Below, in pieces: positions 11,161-24,024 of a DNA stretch of 27,290 bases. A program made the position numbers and the translations under genes. The notes beneath the pieces are model-generated. The model was given only the letters and a program-made list of their open reading frames with translations. It ran no database searches and had not been told where the DNA came from. Source of the stretch: Coprinopsis marcescibilis (taxonomy: Eukaryota > Basidiomycota > Agaricomycetes > Agaricales > Psathyrellaceae); contig ML210409.1 of assembly GCA_004369085.1 (NCBI GenBank), positions 3,164 through 30,453 on the forward strand, in the 5' to 3' direction. Every line of letters begins with the position of its first letter. Within the stretch, counting starts at the first letter, position 1.

Positions 11161-11760
11161 CCGAATAACCAGAATATTCCACTCACATGTCGCCTCCCCT
11201 CATCGAGCACATATCGAGGGCCTATCAATCTGGCCATCGCTATACAAGTCGCATAGATACTCTCAATCCATGTACCAAGCAATTCAAATCGATATCAATA
11301 CGTACTATTTACATTCCAAAATCCATAAAAACACAAAGGACAGTAGGTGTGTAGTATTTACATCCAAGTCATTTCAAGTCGAGTCGCGGGTTATTAGCTG
11401 TACGGATAATTCGTAGATAGATAGATGTACTTTGTATGTAAATGGGGGGTAATTGAGGAAAAATGTCGACCGCGCTTTTGGTACCACGCCAAGGGACGAC
11501 AGAAAAGGGGGGTGATAGTCATGCGATAAGGCTACAGGAAAGTATAAACGCAATATGCAAAGCACACGACGCCAACAGTACAAACAGATTATTCAAAAAA
11601 AAAGGGAGACAGAGACTAGTTCAACAAATCTCGAAAGGAAACAAAGAGAGACAGACAGAAGGAAGGAAGAAACAGCATCGTACTGGTACATTTTCTTCTT
11701 GAATTCATTCTTCTTCACGGGTATCGTCGAGAGGTCAGAGGGCGGCGGCGTCGAGAGATC

Positions 11761-13288
11761 CTACAACATCATGCTGTACAATCCTCCTCCTCCACCAGCG
11801 GCGGTAACCATCCCATGGTGCGGATGGTGTGGATGGTGTCCGTGCATCCCTCCTCCTCCTCCCATCGAATACCCTCCCATCTCGTTGTAACCCATCATTC
11901 CTCCCATCCCCAAATCGACTCCAACGGGTACCATCCCGTTCGCACCAGGGTTTGGCGAGCCAGCAGTGTTGCTCCGGACAGGGGCAGGTCGTCCGCCGCT
12001 GGCAACGGGAGGATAAGATCCTCGCCGCTCAGGCTGCGACGACAATTCATAGTTTGGGCTCGCAAAGTTGACTGGACTGCCAGAGCCGCTGCGGCCAGGG
12101 AACCGTTGCTGCTGCTGCTGAGACACAGCGCTCATCGGTGGCGGGGTGGTCCCGTTGCCGTTGGAAGACGAGGGGCTGGTGGCCTGGCCGGAGCGCACAG
12201 AGTGGACAGAGCGAGAAGAATGGGCAGGGGAAGCACCGCCGTTGCTGCTAGCGGGCGGGAGTCCGTCCCTTGTCGCTGGCGGTGTGAAAAGGGCTCCAGC
12301 TCCGTTTCCCTGTTGCTGGTCGTACTGGCCACGGGGAACGTTGTGTGCGAACGGGTTTGCGTTGGCGTTTTTCAGAAACCGTTCGTCGTCCATGCCCCCA
12401 AAGTGGTGTTGTTGTTGTTGTTGGTAGCCAAACTGTGCACCTCCGTGAAGAGTCTGTTGGTGGTGGGGGTGCATCTGGGGTGGCATCGAGTGCATCTGGA
12501 TGTGGTGGGATCCCATGTTGACTGGGACGTTCATCTGGTGGTGAACTGGTGGCTGGGGTGCAAAGACTTGGTCGTCAAAGTGCTGGCTGTTGTTCGAAAA
12601 AGGCGGGGCTGGGCCAGAGGGGGCGGCAGAACCCCAGTCGTCGTCTTCGTCCTCGTCCATGAGCCCGGAGCCCGAGAGAGGTCCGTGCCCCTGGGCAGCC
12701 ATCTCTGCGCCCATCTCGGCGACAAGGACATCCATCTCGCCGCTTACCACGATTGCAAAGGCCTCGCTGCGGACGCTCTCCTCGACACGGGGAAGCCCCG
12801 CACGGTCGCGCCACTCGTTGAGTTCGCGGCGGAGTGCATCGGCCTCGGCCTTGAGAAGGCGGAGTTCGCGGGAGGCGAGTTGGCGGTGACGGCGGGAAGC
12901 GTGGATGTAGGCAATGGAGCTGTTAACAATGGATGACTTGGACGGACGGCGGATCTGGGACAAATTAGGCAAGAGGGCGGCCAGATCCTGAAAAAAGGTT
13001 ATTTTTGGACGCAAAATTGACAGGAAAATGACATGCCAAGAAACGGCCGTTCAGAGTCTCTCTCCTCTGTCTCTCGACGGCATTGTGAGTTGCTCGTCGT
13101 TCGGCGGTGTTTGCCCTGCGTGAGGGCTTGCGTTTGACGGGGGCGGCGGGGGCGGCGGTGGATGCAGTTGTCGTCTCGGTGGTCGTGCTATCGTTGGGCG
13201 GGTTCGCGGCAGAGTTGGCGGCAGCGTTGTCGGGCTGACTGTCTGCCGGGGACGGAGATGCGGCGGGAGAGGCTAGGGCCATTGCCAT
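11761..13288 (-). CDS. bHLH transcription factor
   Basis: Two exons on the minus strand, 13288-13037 and 12987-11761, give 492 aa. The start is the first ATG of the frame; an open frame reaches further upstream but without ATG. The basic region carries the E-box-reading pattern H68-x3-E72-R73-x-R75-R76. Helix 1 ends GRFL at the intron, and helix 2 starts in RRPSKSSIVNSSIAYIH. A heptad-like leucine stretch follows to about residue 145, suggesting dimerisation. The rest is low complexity: acidic DEDEDDD, Gln runs, Ser/Pro-rich tracts and His-Pro repeats near the C terminus, as in an activation region. The intron seems to begin with GC (GCATGT) and end in TTTTTTCAG; only this junction restores FLDLAALLP across helix 1. 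The target genes are unknown. It is tail to tail with the TPR-CHAT gene, 3.7 kb away. Confidence 0.9.
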
Positions 13289-13640
13289 AATAGAGTGGAT
13301 ATTGATAGAGGTAGTGGTATCGTTGAACGAGTGTGGGTGTCTATTCAGCACAATGAACGTGGGTCGGCGACGGTTCGGGGATGAGCTACGCGAGTGGTCT
13401 CAGCGGATGCTCCTGTGAGTGAGTTGACTTGGGTTCGCGAGCAGGGCTCAAGCGATAAGTATAATTGGCGGAGGTTGTGAAGCCGGTAAGGGTCGCGAGG
13501 TATCTGCAATACATTCAGTATATACTCTGTGCTTCGTCGAAATACTCACTCCAGGCGGGATCCTTGTTCCGGCGAGGGCTAGCGGGTGGAGGAGAGAGGA
13601 GAGAAGTGACAACTTGCAAAGACCGATAACTCAGTCCACA
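13289..13640 (-). promoter_or_regulatory. 5' leader and promoter of the bHLH gene, with a probable leader intron
   Basis: A probable untranslated-region intron reads on the minus strand from 13549 (GTGAGTATT donor) to 13504 (GTATTGCAG acceptor), 46 nt long, with a possible branch site CTGAAT 9-14 nt from the acceptor. No ATG was noticed in the spliced leader between this intron and the start at 13288. The transcription start is not known. Confidence 0.45.
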
Positions 13641-16600
13641 AGCCAGTAAAGAGGACCGCCGTGGGAATCATCTGATCACGCCCCAAACATCCCGGCCCTT
13701 TTACTCCTTCCGATCCCGGCCGTTGATTGGCATTTTTACGCGTCCCCAGGCAACACTCTCGGCCAAATCGGCCTTGGCATCTTTCATCCAGATCTGTGCA
13801 CCTCCTCACATAAACATATGATTCCCTCCTCCTCCGCTTTCTCTCCATCTCTTATCTCCTCCAATTCCCATCCTGAACTCACAGTTCCCATCATCACGCA
13901 TCACATCCCTTTCAAGCAACTGCGTCAGTAGACCCCTTCTTTGTCCTGCCAACCGTCGACACTCCACTCCTCTCCTCCTCCACCACTGTGCCTCGAAACA
14001 GTCCTGTCCATACTCCCTGAATCACCGTCAACCCCCCGACCCTCTTCACTCGCCCTCAAGAGTCCCCATCTCCTCTCCTCTCCCACCTCGGTCGTCAGAA
14101 TCTTCCGACATTGATTCAATCTTACATGAGGCAACACGTAATCCAGATCCATCATCAGAACACAGCTGCGGCAGGAGGGACTTGCACAACAACTAAACTG
14201 GCGTCGGAAATCAGCGCTTATTTCAACGACATGACAGCTCTTGTTCGTCACCTAGTCTTGCACTTGTACTTTCATAGACTTTTTTGTAATATCACCTGCT
14301 ACTCCGCCCACCAAAAGACATCATCTCATCAGGTGTCTGACTAAATGATGGCCAAGGCCCGCGCCAATTATCTCCTTCATAGGAGGGAACCAAGTCTACG
14401 CCCACATCTCGTAACCCATCCTGGGCTGTCCACGATTCCAAAAAAACTCGCGGAAACGTCGCTCACCCTTACCCCGTATCTCCTGGCGATTCGGAGCTCG
14501 CGCTATTTCCCCCGCCCTTCACTATTCATTCAACACCTTCGTAGGTGCCGGAGAAATAAAATATCGTGGGCGTACTGTACCCCATAAGTACTCGTACGTA
14601 GCCACTCTGGTCAAACGGAAAAGCCTCGAGGCCAAACGAACCCCTGAGCTCTTCACACTATTTTTATATGTCGTACACATAACCTATTTATACACTCTTC
14701 CGCAGGTACCGGCCGTCGATTCCATCTACGGACTACATACAAACTACTTACCTAGCACATAATATAGTCCAGGACACAATCACCGGCACACCTCGTTCCG
14801 AAATTCAACGTCCCTACACACCTCAGACTGGCTGACATATCAACGAACGCCCGTACGGATGGATACGCAATTTACTGGGCCCAGCGACCCGTCCAACGCC
14901 TCAGTCATACCACTAGCAACTATCAAGAGATCGCACCTCGCAATCCTGATATCTGGATTCTCGTTTCCCGACTCCAGCAACTTCCAGTCGATCCTCAACT
15001 CTTTGACTCACTGTCCACATCCTCACTCCTGGTTCTCCCTCCTCATCAGTCCTGAGTCACCTCGACATCACCGACAACCCCCCTCATCTCACCTCAGCCA
15101 ACTACCTGTAGCAATACACTCAATACCTATGTCCAGTACTACAAACCTCGGCGACCACTCCCCCGTAGCCTGTGCGTCAACCGTCTCTCGTCACCCAGAC
15201 ACAATATCGCACTCGGTCTCCAAGCGCCGCCTACGTAACACATAAACCGGAAATTTGAATTCTGACACGCGCGTGATAGAGTGATATTACTATACCGCTG
15301 CTGAATTCACGAGCCCGTGTCCGTATCCAAACGAGAACGAGAACGAGAGCGCCACCACACGTTTTCTTAACAGCTACGGACAAGTTTCACCTTGACACTT
15401 ACATTCCATACACTTCCTTTCACGACTCGGCGACCCTGACTCGAAAGAAAAAACCAACGCACCGTTCACCTCGAACAGCAAGCTAGGTACAGCTTCCTTC
15501 CACCGGAAGGACCTTGCAAATCCAACACACCAAATCACATCGTAGCTTCCACCGTACAATCCAACGTCAAACCTTACATACCCGTTCTATCTACAATTCT
15601 AACTATCTACCCATCTGTCTCGTGTCCGTCCGACATGCAACGACATAACGCCACAACCGGGGGCCCGGACGCACACATCCCATTTCCCAAGTGCAATCCG
15701 CCCGCCCCAGTCGATCCTGACTCTGACTCCCAAGTGCCCAGGCTGAAGACCTATCACCTTCTACTAACAACTAACTGCACAGTCCCAAGTCCCGCCAAGC
15801 ATGTACGATGTACACAAAGCTTCACTCGCTAAGCGGTCGGAACGACGGTGGACCTCGGGTTCGAGCTGGCATCACCCATGGCCGTAGCCTAAGGCTGCCA
15901 CTATCCGCAGCTATCCTCACCGCGCCAAATTCAAATTAACGTTCGATCACCCGAACCAGCCAGGCACTCTCCAAGGTACAGCTGCCACTCCTCCATAATT
16001 CCAATCACTCGTTCAATGAATTGAAACCCACGCGATAACAGCCAATTCAATTAAAAAAAGCATCGCTTCTACCACTTCCAGGAAGGTACATATATAAATC
16101 CACCATCCCGTCATCCCAACCCGCCACACAACCGTTCGCACCACCACTAAGCAAGCTCACTCGGTCCGTCCTCAAACTCCCATGTCCACAGACGCCAAAA
16201 GAACTTGTTAACGGTGGCCGATACCGTATACGGCTTATAATTACCCTGCACATCAAAGTTCAACATAGCTTCCTGTCACGCGTCCCGCGTTCGCGATGTT
16301 CGGTACCCAGTGCTTACAGGTAGTTTCTATTATCAAGAGTGGCGATAATTAGCCTGATTGCCCTCTGTATATATCCCAACCTCGAGTCAACAACCCCTTC
16401 GTTATCTCCGGCAAGTAAAGCCTAGCGCTACATATACCCACTTAATTACACAGTACCTACCGCTTATTTATAGACGGGCCGCCGACTCTACTAGTCCCGT
16501 CTACCATCGTCACATCATCATCCTTCCAGAACACCTACGTCAGCCCACCCAGCCGACTCCACACAAATCCATCCCAGGCACAACTTATCTCTGTACCAGC

Positions 16601-18000
16601 ACTTCCTCCGTCCTACTTAGCTACATACATACATACTCTCGGCATAGAAGCTTCTCGACTATCAGAAGCACCCCCGAGAACATCTCTTTTCATTCAAACA
16701 CAGTACACGCCTATCTCCGTTCCCATAATAATAATATGCCATTCCCATACGAACCTCCCTCGACGTCGACGCCAAGTCCTATATACAAAGGTGGCTTATT
16801 CCAAATACGATTACCCTTCCTATTTCCCAGAATCCATATCATTCTCATTCTTATTCCTATCCTTGTTCTCATTCCATCCCGTTCTTCCGGACAGCTAATA
16901 TCACCTTGGCGTCTACTCGCCCTCCCGCCTTTCCATAAAAGTCTAACAATTCACGACCCATTAATAACCAATCCCATCCCGGCTTCCTTCCCCAACTTCC
17001 CTACCCAATCCCACCTTAGCGTTTGCAAAGACCATCACCGTTCTCACCAAGCTCCGGCCCATGTCAGATAACGCCATAAACGGCCCTAAGCGCCTCATTA
17101 GCCTCCTCCGAATCTTTCCTTCCTTCCTTCAGAACCCTCCTTCCATATAGAAAATTCCCATAAACGATAAATATATTATATTACTAGCCGGTATGGACAC
17201 CGACGCCGCCAGATGAGGTGGACCGCCGCCTCCACGCGACGCAAATTACTAACTTATCGACTCCGCCATATCAGATGAAGCATCAGGTACACCTCTGAGC
17301 CTCGCGGGACTGAATCCTTTCCTGATTCAGAATCAGAATCAGAATCAGCCACAGTTTCGTATTCCACATCTACTTTGTCTTCACAGCTTAATATGCATTG
17401 TCCCAACGACGTCTGCTCTTAGCTCTATGTAGCAACAAACACATAGATACAGAGATACATACACAGACACAGATAGATATCCATGGAACACGATACCTAC
17501 CTGCATCCAGATTCCAAATCACGCTCCTCTGCGCTTTGCTTACCTACCCCAGACTTTAGCACATGCCCAACCTGTCAACGTCAAACTTTTTCAAAAGCTG
17601 TCGCTCCAACCACATGCAAAGGTTCTTCTCAAGCTGTGCGTAGAGTGACCGTGACATCCTTGCTTGCTGACCCAGTTTCTTCTCTCATCACCACACACTA
17701 CATACTACATACATACATCGATCTTCGTTCGGATTACATGGCCCCGTTCCAAAGCCCTGGGTACCACAAGCTCGCGTCAGGGCCAACTCACGTACCACCC
17801 CAGCGCCTGATATAGCAAGTGGAGCTGTACCCATCCGAGCGAAAATCAGGAGCCAATTCGCCGCTCAAATCAAATACACGAGCTCGTGGAGTGGCGTCCG
17901 GACTTAACGAGATCAACGTACACAAGCACCACCAACCACCACATCGAAGTATAAGCCTCCCTTCAGCTATGCACAGTCGATTTGATACTTCTCGAAGGAT
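13641..18000. other. Gene-poor, strongly C-rich plus strand
   Basis: Part of this may be the promoter of the bHLH gene. C greatly exceeds G on the plus strand for kilobases; in 16501-16560, C is 28 of 60 and G is 6 of 60. G-poor sequence lacks TAG and TGA, so long open frames arise easily. The 237-codon frame at 16358-17071 starts from TTG, has no ATG before 16737 and encodes low-complexity Ser/Pro/His/Ile sequence. The 128-codon frame at 14859-15245 starts with ATG but is similar in character. I do not call either a gene. Small microsatellites occur at 15332-15349 (CGAGAA), 16622-16636 (TACA) and around 17450-17480 (ACAGATA-like). Confidence 0.5.
17324..17348. repeat. Hexanucleotide microsatellite (TCAGAA)
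   Basis: About four units of TCAGAA run in tandem, with no gene over them. Confidence 0.8.
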
Positions 18001-21000
18001 GAGCAAAGCCTGAACTGCGCATCTATCATCGTTTATCCTTATTAGAATTTAGCATCCATCTTACAGTTGCTACTGTGGCATTCCTACACTAGCCAGGGTC
18101 TCAGGTTTTGTTCGATAGGTAGGCGCTGCGGTGACTGAATATGTCTAAAGGTAACAACACACCTGAGAGTTACTCTATATCTGGGTACGTAACGGCTCTT
18201 GCTCGCCCGCGAGGCGCGGCACCGTATCTCTCACACCCCACCACATACATAGATGTTACCGTCTGCGCGAAGTTGCACATATGACCACATCCCCTCTGAA
18301 TGATCCAGTTAAATCGATAAATCGTGAAACCCGGCGTGGAATCCATGTATATACATATACTCCGACAAGTCAGAAGACCACCCCAAGAACCTCGACTGCT
18401 ACGTAAAGTACATAACTACACTTGCCCAAAGTCACAATCCTCAGCCTCCAAAGCCAAAGCTTTACGAAGTCCAAATCACATCCATTGCGAACCTCACCCA
18501 AATGACAAATATCCATCTCCGGGTAGACCGTAGGCCCTCATTTCCAGCCCAAAATTTCCGATTTGGCGCGATAAAGCAGCTTATCTGATAAGTCACGTAC
18601 ATTCTGACGCTTGCCGTCGTGTCCGAGCAGCTGCGCACCACTGCGCAACACACAATCATCCAATAACGAAGGCCCAGTTTCAAATTCTCTTGACAGCGCT
18701 TTATTTAGACGACCACGACGACGGCGTTATCGTACATACCCGTAGTAGAGCAGAAAGTCGAGCCGTTTTTAGTGTTCACAGTCATCGGTCGGACCAGAGC
18801 CACAAATCCGGGTAGGTCCAACATTCCGTCCAGGGTTACACTCGCTCCTTATAGGGCATCACCCTCACCCACCCTCAGTGGGAAGTTGCCAATCAATCCA
18901 ACGCTGAGTCTGAGCGGCGAAGCGCCCACATCGGCCTGTGGCGCCCGCGCAGCATCTCATAGCTCCAGAAGGTTCCAGCACAAAAGTAAAAAACTCCAAA
19001 GCAAGCCCAATCCTATCTTCACTCTCGTCACAAAACCGGTTCCCCTAGCCCATCCATCTTACTCATCCAATAACGCACCTCCTTCAAAGTCGCTTCCTTA
19101 CTCACCTTCGGCGACGAGGCACCCTGCTAAAAGTCCAAACACCGAGCGCGCCGAATACACCGAGTATTTGGCCTGCTCCATGGCTGGTTTGGACTTGATC
19201 GAGGCCCGGCGAGCTTCCGTGGTCAGTTCGGAGGTCTGGATGTTATATACTCAGTAATTGGTCTAGAGTGAGACGGATGTACATAGGCAAAGCTCGATAA
19301 GATAATTTAAGAGGCCGATCCTCGCTGCGAAGTTATATGTATGATGCCGCCGCTCGCCTAGGTTGCTCTCCGAAAGTCGCTGTATCAAAGCTCCCGAATC
19401 CGCCTATGCACAGTGATACCAGCCGCCTGTAACCAACATCGCCTGGGATAAGGGTCAGGTACGAAGGACGGTGGTGTTCTCAAACGCCAGTCAAGACTTG
19501 CTGACGACCAACTGACTACGCCGGGTCGCATCGTTTCCAAGTAACTATGCACACATGTTTGCGCTTGTGTTCTCTACTGTTCGTCGTGTATGTGAAGCAC
19601 CGAGCCCGGATTAAAGATTTAAAAACTTTTGCAAATCTCTCGTCTGCAAAGCGGGCAACCCACAGCATTATTCAAGCCTGGCTACGCGTCCTACAACCTT
19701 TACGATTCCTTACTCAGCTCGGTGCTCCGGATTACTTCAGATAACCCGGAACGCATAACGGAATCCTGCTTTTGGCAATTCCTCCGGTCGCTCTGCTACC
19801 AAATGCGCTTAACATTGCTAAAGGGCTCAATACAAACCTACATCTATCGCGTAAACGCTCCGAATTCAGGACCCAGGGACCTCCAAGGTGCTGCCGTACG
19901 GCATCCGCGCTCCAAACCAATCCGACTCGGTACGTTGAAGCCCCCACCCTCCCACGTTTAACAGTTTGAATCAAGATGCGCTGATATCCTCTCATCTTAT
20001 TACATACATTATGATATAAGGATTAGAGTCATTAGACTGATGACTACGCGTAGAAGGAAATTTCTCCGCGTCCTTTCACAGCAAGTTAGAGACAACCACA
20101 ACTCGACAGCTTCCTTCTCCCACCATCAGTCTTTCTCTCGTATACTGTCGACATTTGACTATGGGCTCCTAGGTACCTTTATATCGTATATAGGGAGAAT
20201 CAACCCACAGTTTCATACAACTCGTACGAACTAAAGAAGATGAAGATGATGACCGTAAAATTACCAATTACCTCCTCAGAACCCTATTCACACTGCGCTA
20301 GAAGTCGCCCTGCACTTCCCTACAATCCCACTTCTCTGCCCCCGAAGTCTCACTGCGGTCGATCCTCAGGTATATTCCAGCCACAGGGTCTGGATTTTCC
20401 GAACCGTTTCACATCCATCCAAATGATCCCTCCTATCATCGCTGGAAATCTGCCCGTAATACGGGCTATTCCATATATGTCCTGCCAACGCCCAAGAACG
20501 AGCTCAAGTGACCGCGCCGAAGTTGATGGATTGAAAAAGTTGGTTGGTATGTATTGGTATTGTTTTGTTTGGCGCTTCGGCGAGCAACCCCCCGCACTGC
20601 CAACATTTTGGTATTGGTAGTGTCGGTATTCACGGGACCCGGGAGCATCGTAATACCTGCTGACCAGCGTATTCAATCGTCTCCACTTCAAATTTCAAAG
20701 CGGACGCCACCTCCTCGTCGCGCCCACTAGTACATATAGCATTTTGTTTGACATATAAGAATAGAATACGGACATCGCCGAGTTACACAGCAAGGCCACT
20801 GGCATCCTTGTTGACCGACTTGCCGATTGTGGGGGGGCGAATAACCGACATCATCAGCACCAATCCTTGGTCACGGTGGGCCGGTGTCTGCGAAACCTTC
20901 CGCATCACAAAAACGAGTGCGGCATCCAAATTTCAAACCAGTCAAAACCAGTCAGTCCCATCAGCATCAGCCATCTCCGCGTCCCAGCGCTGGCTGAGGG

Positions 21001-22970
21001 CTCCGATTCGTTCCCCTTCAAGTGACTGGGAGGACCTAGCGTGTCGGGTATACGTTTGTCATCTGCAACTGTGAACGCTTGAAGCTGTTATCTACCTCTA
21101 ACAGCGCTCATTTCAAGCTCAGACATCGCTATATCCGATGCTCAAGGTTCAAATCAAGTATTCGGATCATCTTCGTGGAGTAGACATCTACGCTTGGGAC
21201 CTCAGCAGCATATACTACCCCAAAAAGAGCAGAGTTCAGAGTTCCTACCTTGGTAAAGAATGTCGGCTTGAGAATGCAAAGATCCGGTGAAGAGGGGTCC
21301 GAGTGGCTGAAGGGGACGTCATGGGTTGTCATAATTGAACAAGGATCCCTGCTCGCGTCCGCCACAGACATTGCCATTCACTGCCCCTCCCTCCATGCCT
21401 TAGACATCATTCTACCTGCTAAACGTCGCTGTCGTGATACGTCGCCTCCTCCTCAGCCGGCAAAAGAGACTCTTGGAGGGTACAGGACATTAACTTGATC
21501 TTTGATTGGTAACAAAGAGCTTCGTTGTCCATTGCGAAAACATCATTCCCCGGCATTTACATGCTGAGACTTCCACAGCGCCAACATATGGCCAGTCAGA
21601 ATTCCAGGCCTCCATCCAAGAGCCCCTGAGTGTCCTGGCGTGAAACCTAGCGGGCCTCACTCAGAAAAAACCAGACCTGTTGATCCTCTCTACGCGATCA
21701 GCGGCACTGTCCTATGTCTATTCCAGGAGCATAAACATCAAAGAAGCCGCCCCGTACAGTTTAAAGCAATAGATGAGCTTCATTAAGCTTACATCTTCCC
21801 AAGATCAGTTCCGTAGTGTTAGCATCGAGACGATGCTCAACTCTGGTAGCCCCTCTTTCACCGAGGTTGGCAACTGTCCCCTATACGCTTATTGAAAGCG
21901 ACTATCGAAGCTCAAGACCGTCGACAGCTCACTTCGCTTCAAAATGACCATCACGGGTCATCCATCATGACCAAATGTCCGTGTAATAAGTTCTTGTTCT
22001 AGCGCTTGTCAGACAGACGTCAACTACTTACTTCCGTCTTATCAGCCTTGTGGCGAGAACTGATTTAGCTTGGATGATTACAGGGAGCGATTCAAATGAG
22101 TACAGTCGTCACTCACGAAATATAGGGGTCGGTTTCCATTTATGTGTCTACTTTCCCGCAGAGTCATCGGCCTTACAAATGCAACATACAATCGACGTCC
22201 GCAACCGACGCCTCCAACTCCGAAGAGGGAGGAAGTTTTTACCTATGATGAGCGATGAAACATACGACGTTGACACATACGCATCACTCAGCTCGACGCG
22301 CCAAAGCAAATCTACCGAATCATTATCATCCAATTCATTGGAATGGAAACTTAAACCCTATCTTCAGCGAAAATGATCATTACCAGCTTCATCTCCATAC
22401 TGCGCGGGATATTTTACGGCGGACTGTAAAATTTCAAGCTTCCGCCGTTCCTCCGAACTACATACCTGGGCGATGGAACGAAAAACCATTCATAGTCAAT
22501 GACTAGGTCTGCTGGTCTACGACAGGCTCCAACTTCGGAAATCGGGCTAATGTGATCCACTCTATACTCCAGGCGCTGATTCTCGATGACACAGGCCGGA
22601 CGTCACCGAAGGGAACTGTGACTCGTCCATTCCATTGACGTTGTGTCTGTATACTTGTGCCTGAGTTGGAAGAACGAAGGAATCAAGCGCTAGTGCTTGG
22701 CTAGTGCATCCCTGTGACATCGAAAACTGAAGCAACGTTTTCAAATCTTCAATAACCGGCCGCTGACAACCACATCTGGAAAGGTCGAGTGTTGATTATC
22801 AGCACTCGAATAAGGCAATCTTCCCCATTTCGAATACTCCATAATCGGCCCTTTTGATCCAGAGGCCGCACCAGAGCCGCTCTGGCTTTGTTGCGTGCGA
22901 GTCTCTGGACCAAGCAGACTTCTTTTCTCCTTCCCAATTCAGTTTCAGTGGTCGATAGAACGGCCCAATA
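18001..22970. other. Intergenic region without a recognisable gene
   Basis: Only short open frames appear on both strands and none shows a domain. Two weak hints deserve a note. The minus strand near 19060-19180 has an open stretch ending in a strong donor, GAAG|GTGAGTA. The minus strand at 21377-21129 has an 82-codon ATG frame whose DVPFSHSDPSSPDLCIL faintly recalls the opening of Agaricomycete BTB proteins, but it is too short to call. The segment 22040-22520 has overlapping short frames and no coherent product. The right end abuts the inner edge of the right repeat arm. Confidence 0.45.
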
Positions 22971-23484
22971 GTCAGCTGGTCAGAATTGTGCCTTAAGGCG
23001 ATGCTTGAAGAGCCTTGCTCGCCGGTTCGAGCAGGTCTTTGTGGTCCGATGGGCTCTGATGGGGTCTTATCCCATATATTTCGATCTCGAGGGTTGAATG
23101 AGAGAGGAGAAGGAAATACAACGATAACAAGGGGATGTCACACCGAACAATTAATACCTTCTAACTCTAGTGGCCCGACTTGAGCAATGAAGCAGTGTGA
23201 TCCTCGACAGCGAGCCATAGCACCACTTCTCCTCATTTTATAGATCAAAATCAGTTCGCAAAACTTGCATTACGTCATCGAACGATAAATATCGACAGAA
23301 TCCAGTCTGGTAATCGCTGGGATGGTTCAATTACTAATTCACCTCATGAATATCCAATATTGAGGCTACGTAGGTGAAGCTCCAGGGTGTAGATTGACAT
23401 CGTCCATTTGCACAACGGAAGGCGGCTCGCTACACTGAGAGGTACAGACACAAATGAGTACGATGTCAGGAGCGAAAGATGCTC

Positions 23485-24024
23485 TCAACAGACCGACCCA
23501 GGGTACACCCATCCTATGGGTCCGTCGTCTCTATACCCGCTTTCCCGAGCGTGTTTGCGCTCAGCTTCACATGCTGTGTACAGATGATTATTGCGATTGG
23601 CGTTGTAGAGCTTATAGAACGGCACACCGCCGCTGCTCGAGTCCTTGAAGACATATCCCAAGATCCCCGAATATCTGACACGGTTATTCTCCCTGTGGGC
23701 GTGTAACCAAGCCTCCATCTCTGATCTCTCCGCGGTAATGAAGTGGTCGCCGGCCTCTTCCAGCCAAAACAAGAAGAGTGGCGTCGTGTTGGTGACTTGG
23801 GTAGGGAAAATGTATGCTGCTACGCCCTGGTGCACATATTGGTCCTTCTTCTCGTACTCGCTGGTGGTTGTGTACCAGTGATCAAAGATCTGAAGGTCGA
23901 AAATTCGATACAAAGGGACGGATTGGCGTGGGTCTGGATGCTGGGTGGACTGGAATGCCCGAGTGCTCAGTCGACGACACAGCAGAGGCGTATATTGAGT
24001 GACACTCACTGGGACGGTCGGCAT
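23485..24024 (-). CDS. DUF5648-repeat protein, probably secreted (N terminus incomplete)
   Basis: A 179-codon open frame contains three units of the DUF5648 type at about residues 37-73, 82-126 and 135-174. Each has an aromatic opening (PLYRIF, PLFLFW, PFYKLY), a D/N-H-aromatic-x-T core (DHWYT, DHFIT, NHLYT) and a G-x2-x-(Y/W)-x-(F/Y) end (GVAAYIF, GILGYVF, GPIGWVY). Such repeats occur in secreted or surface proteins of bacteria and fungi; their molecular role is unknown to me. The in-frame codons just 5' of the ATG encode LLLSVVIAI, a typical signal-peptide core. The true start is therefore probably in an upstream exon that I could not place; an AAG acceptor at about 24053 is possible. The gene is divergent from the NLR, with starts 392 bp apart. 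The left-arm copy is broken. Confidence 0.75.
   Translation of the reverse strand: MPTVPVSVTQYTPLLCRRLSTRAFQSTQHPDPRQSVPLYRIFDLQIFDHWYTTTSEYEKKDQYVHQGVAAYIFPTQVTNTTPLFLFWLEEAGDHFITAERSEMEAWLHAHRENNRVRYSGILGYVFKDSSSGGVPFYKLYNANRNNHLYTACEAERKHARESGYRDDGPIGWVYPGSVC

Larger units (their letters stand above)
8021..11760. other. Tail-to-tail intergenic region without a convincing gene
   Basis: The region lies between the stop codons of the TPR-CHAT gene and the bHLH gene, so it holds both 3' untranslated regions. An A-rich AATCCTAAAAAAACC at 8130-8144 could serve in 3'-end formation. At about 8811-9480 the minus strand has open blocks joined by a possible 47-nt intron (9288-9242). One in-frame TGA and no start break the model, and the protein is not recognisable. 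At 9550-10600 only short incoherent frames occur. From about 10100 the plus strand becomes C-rich. A pair of diverged direct repeats lies near 11.0-11.2 kb. Confidence 0.5.

Noticed and set aside
11815..12936. 373-codon open frame on the plus strand
   Set aside because: It is the antisense shadow of the bHLH exon, whose minus-strand frame has a recognisable domain and splice structure.
16358..17071. 237-codon open frame on the plus strand
   Set aside because: It starts from TTG, has no ATG for the first 126 codons, is low complexity, and arises in G-poor sequence where TAG and TGA are rare. An ATG-started part (16737-17071) with one hydrophobic stretch cannot be excluded.
21297..21325. GTCCGAGTGGCTGAAGGGG, similar to a tRNA-Ser D-arm
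   Set aside because: No matching T-arm, anticodon stem or acceptor stem is present around it.
21129..21377. 82-codon minus-strand frame with a faint BTB-like opening
   Set aside because: The resemblance covers fewer than 20 residues, and no following BTB core is present.
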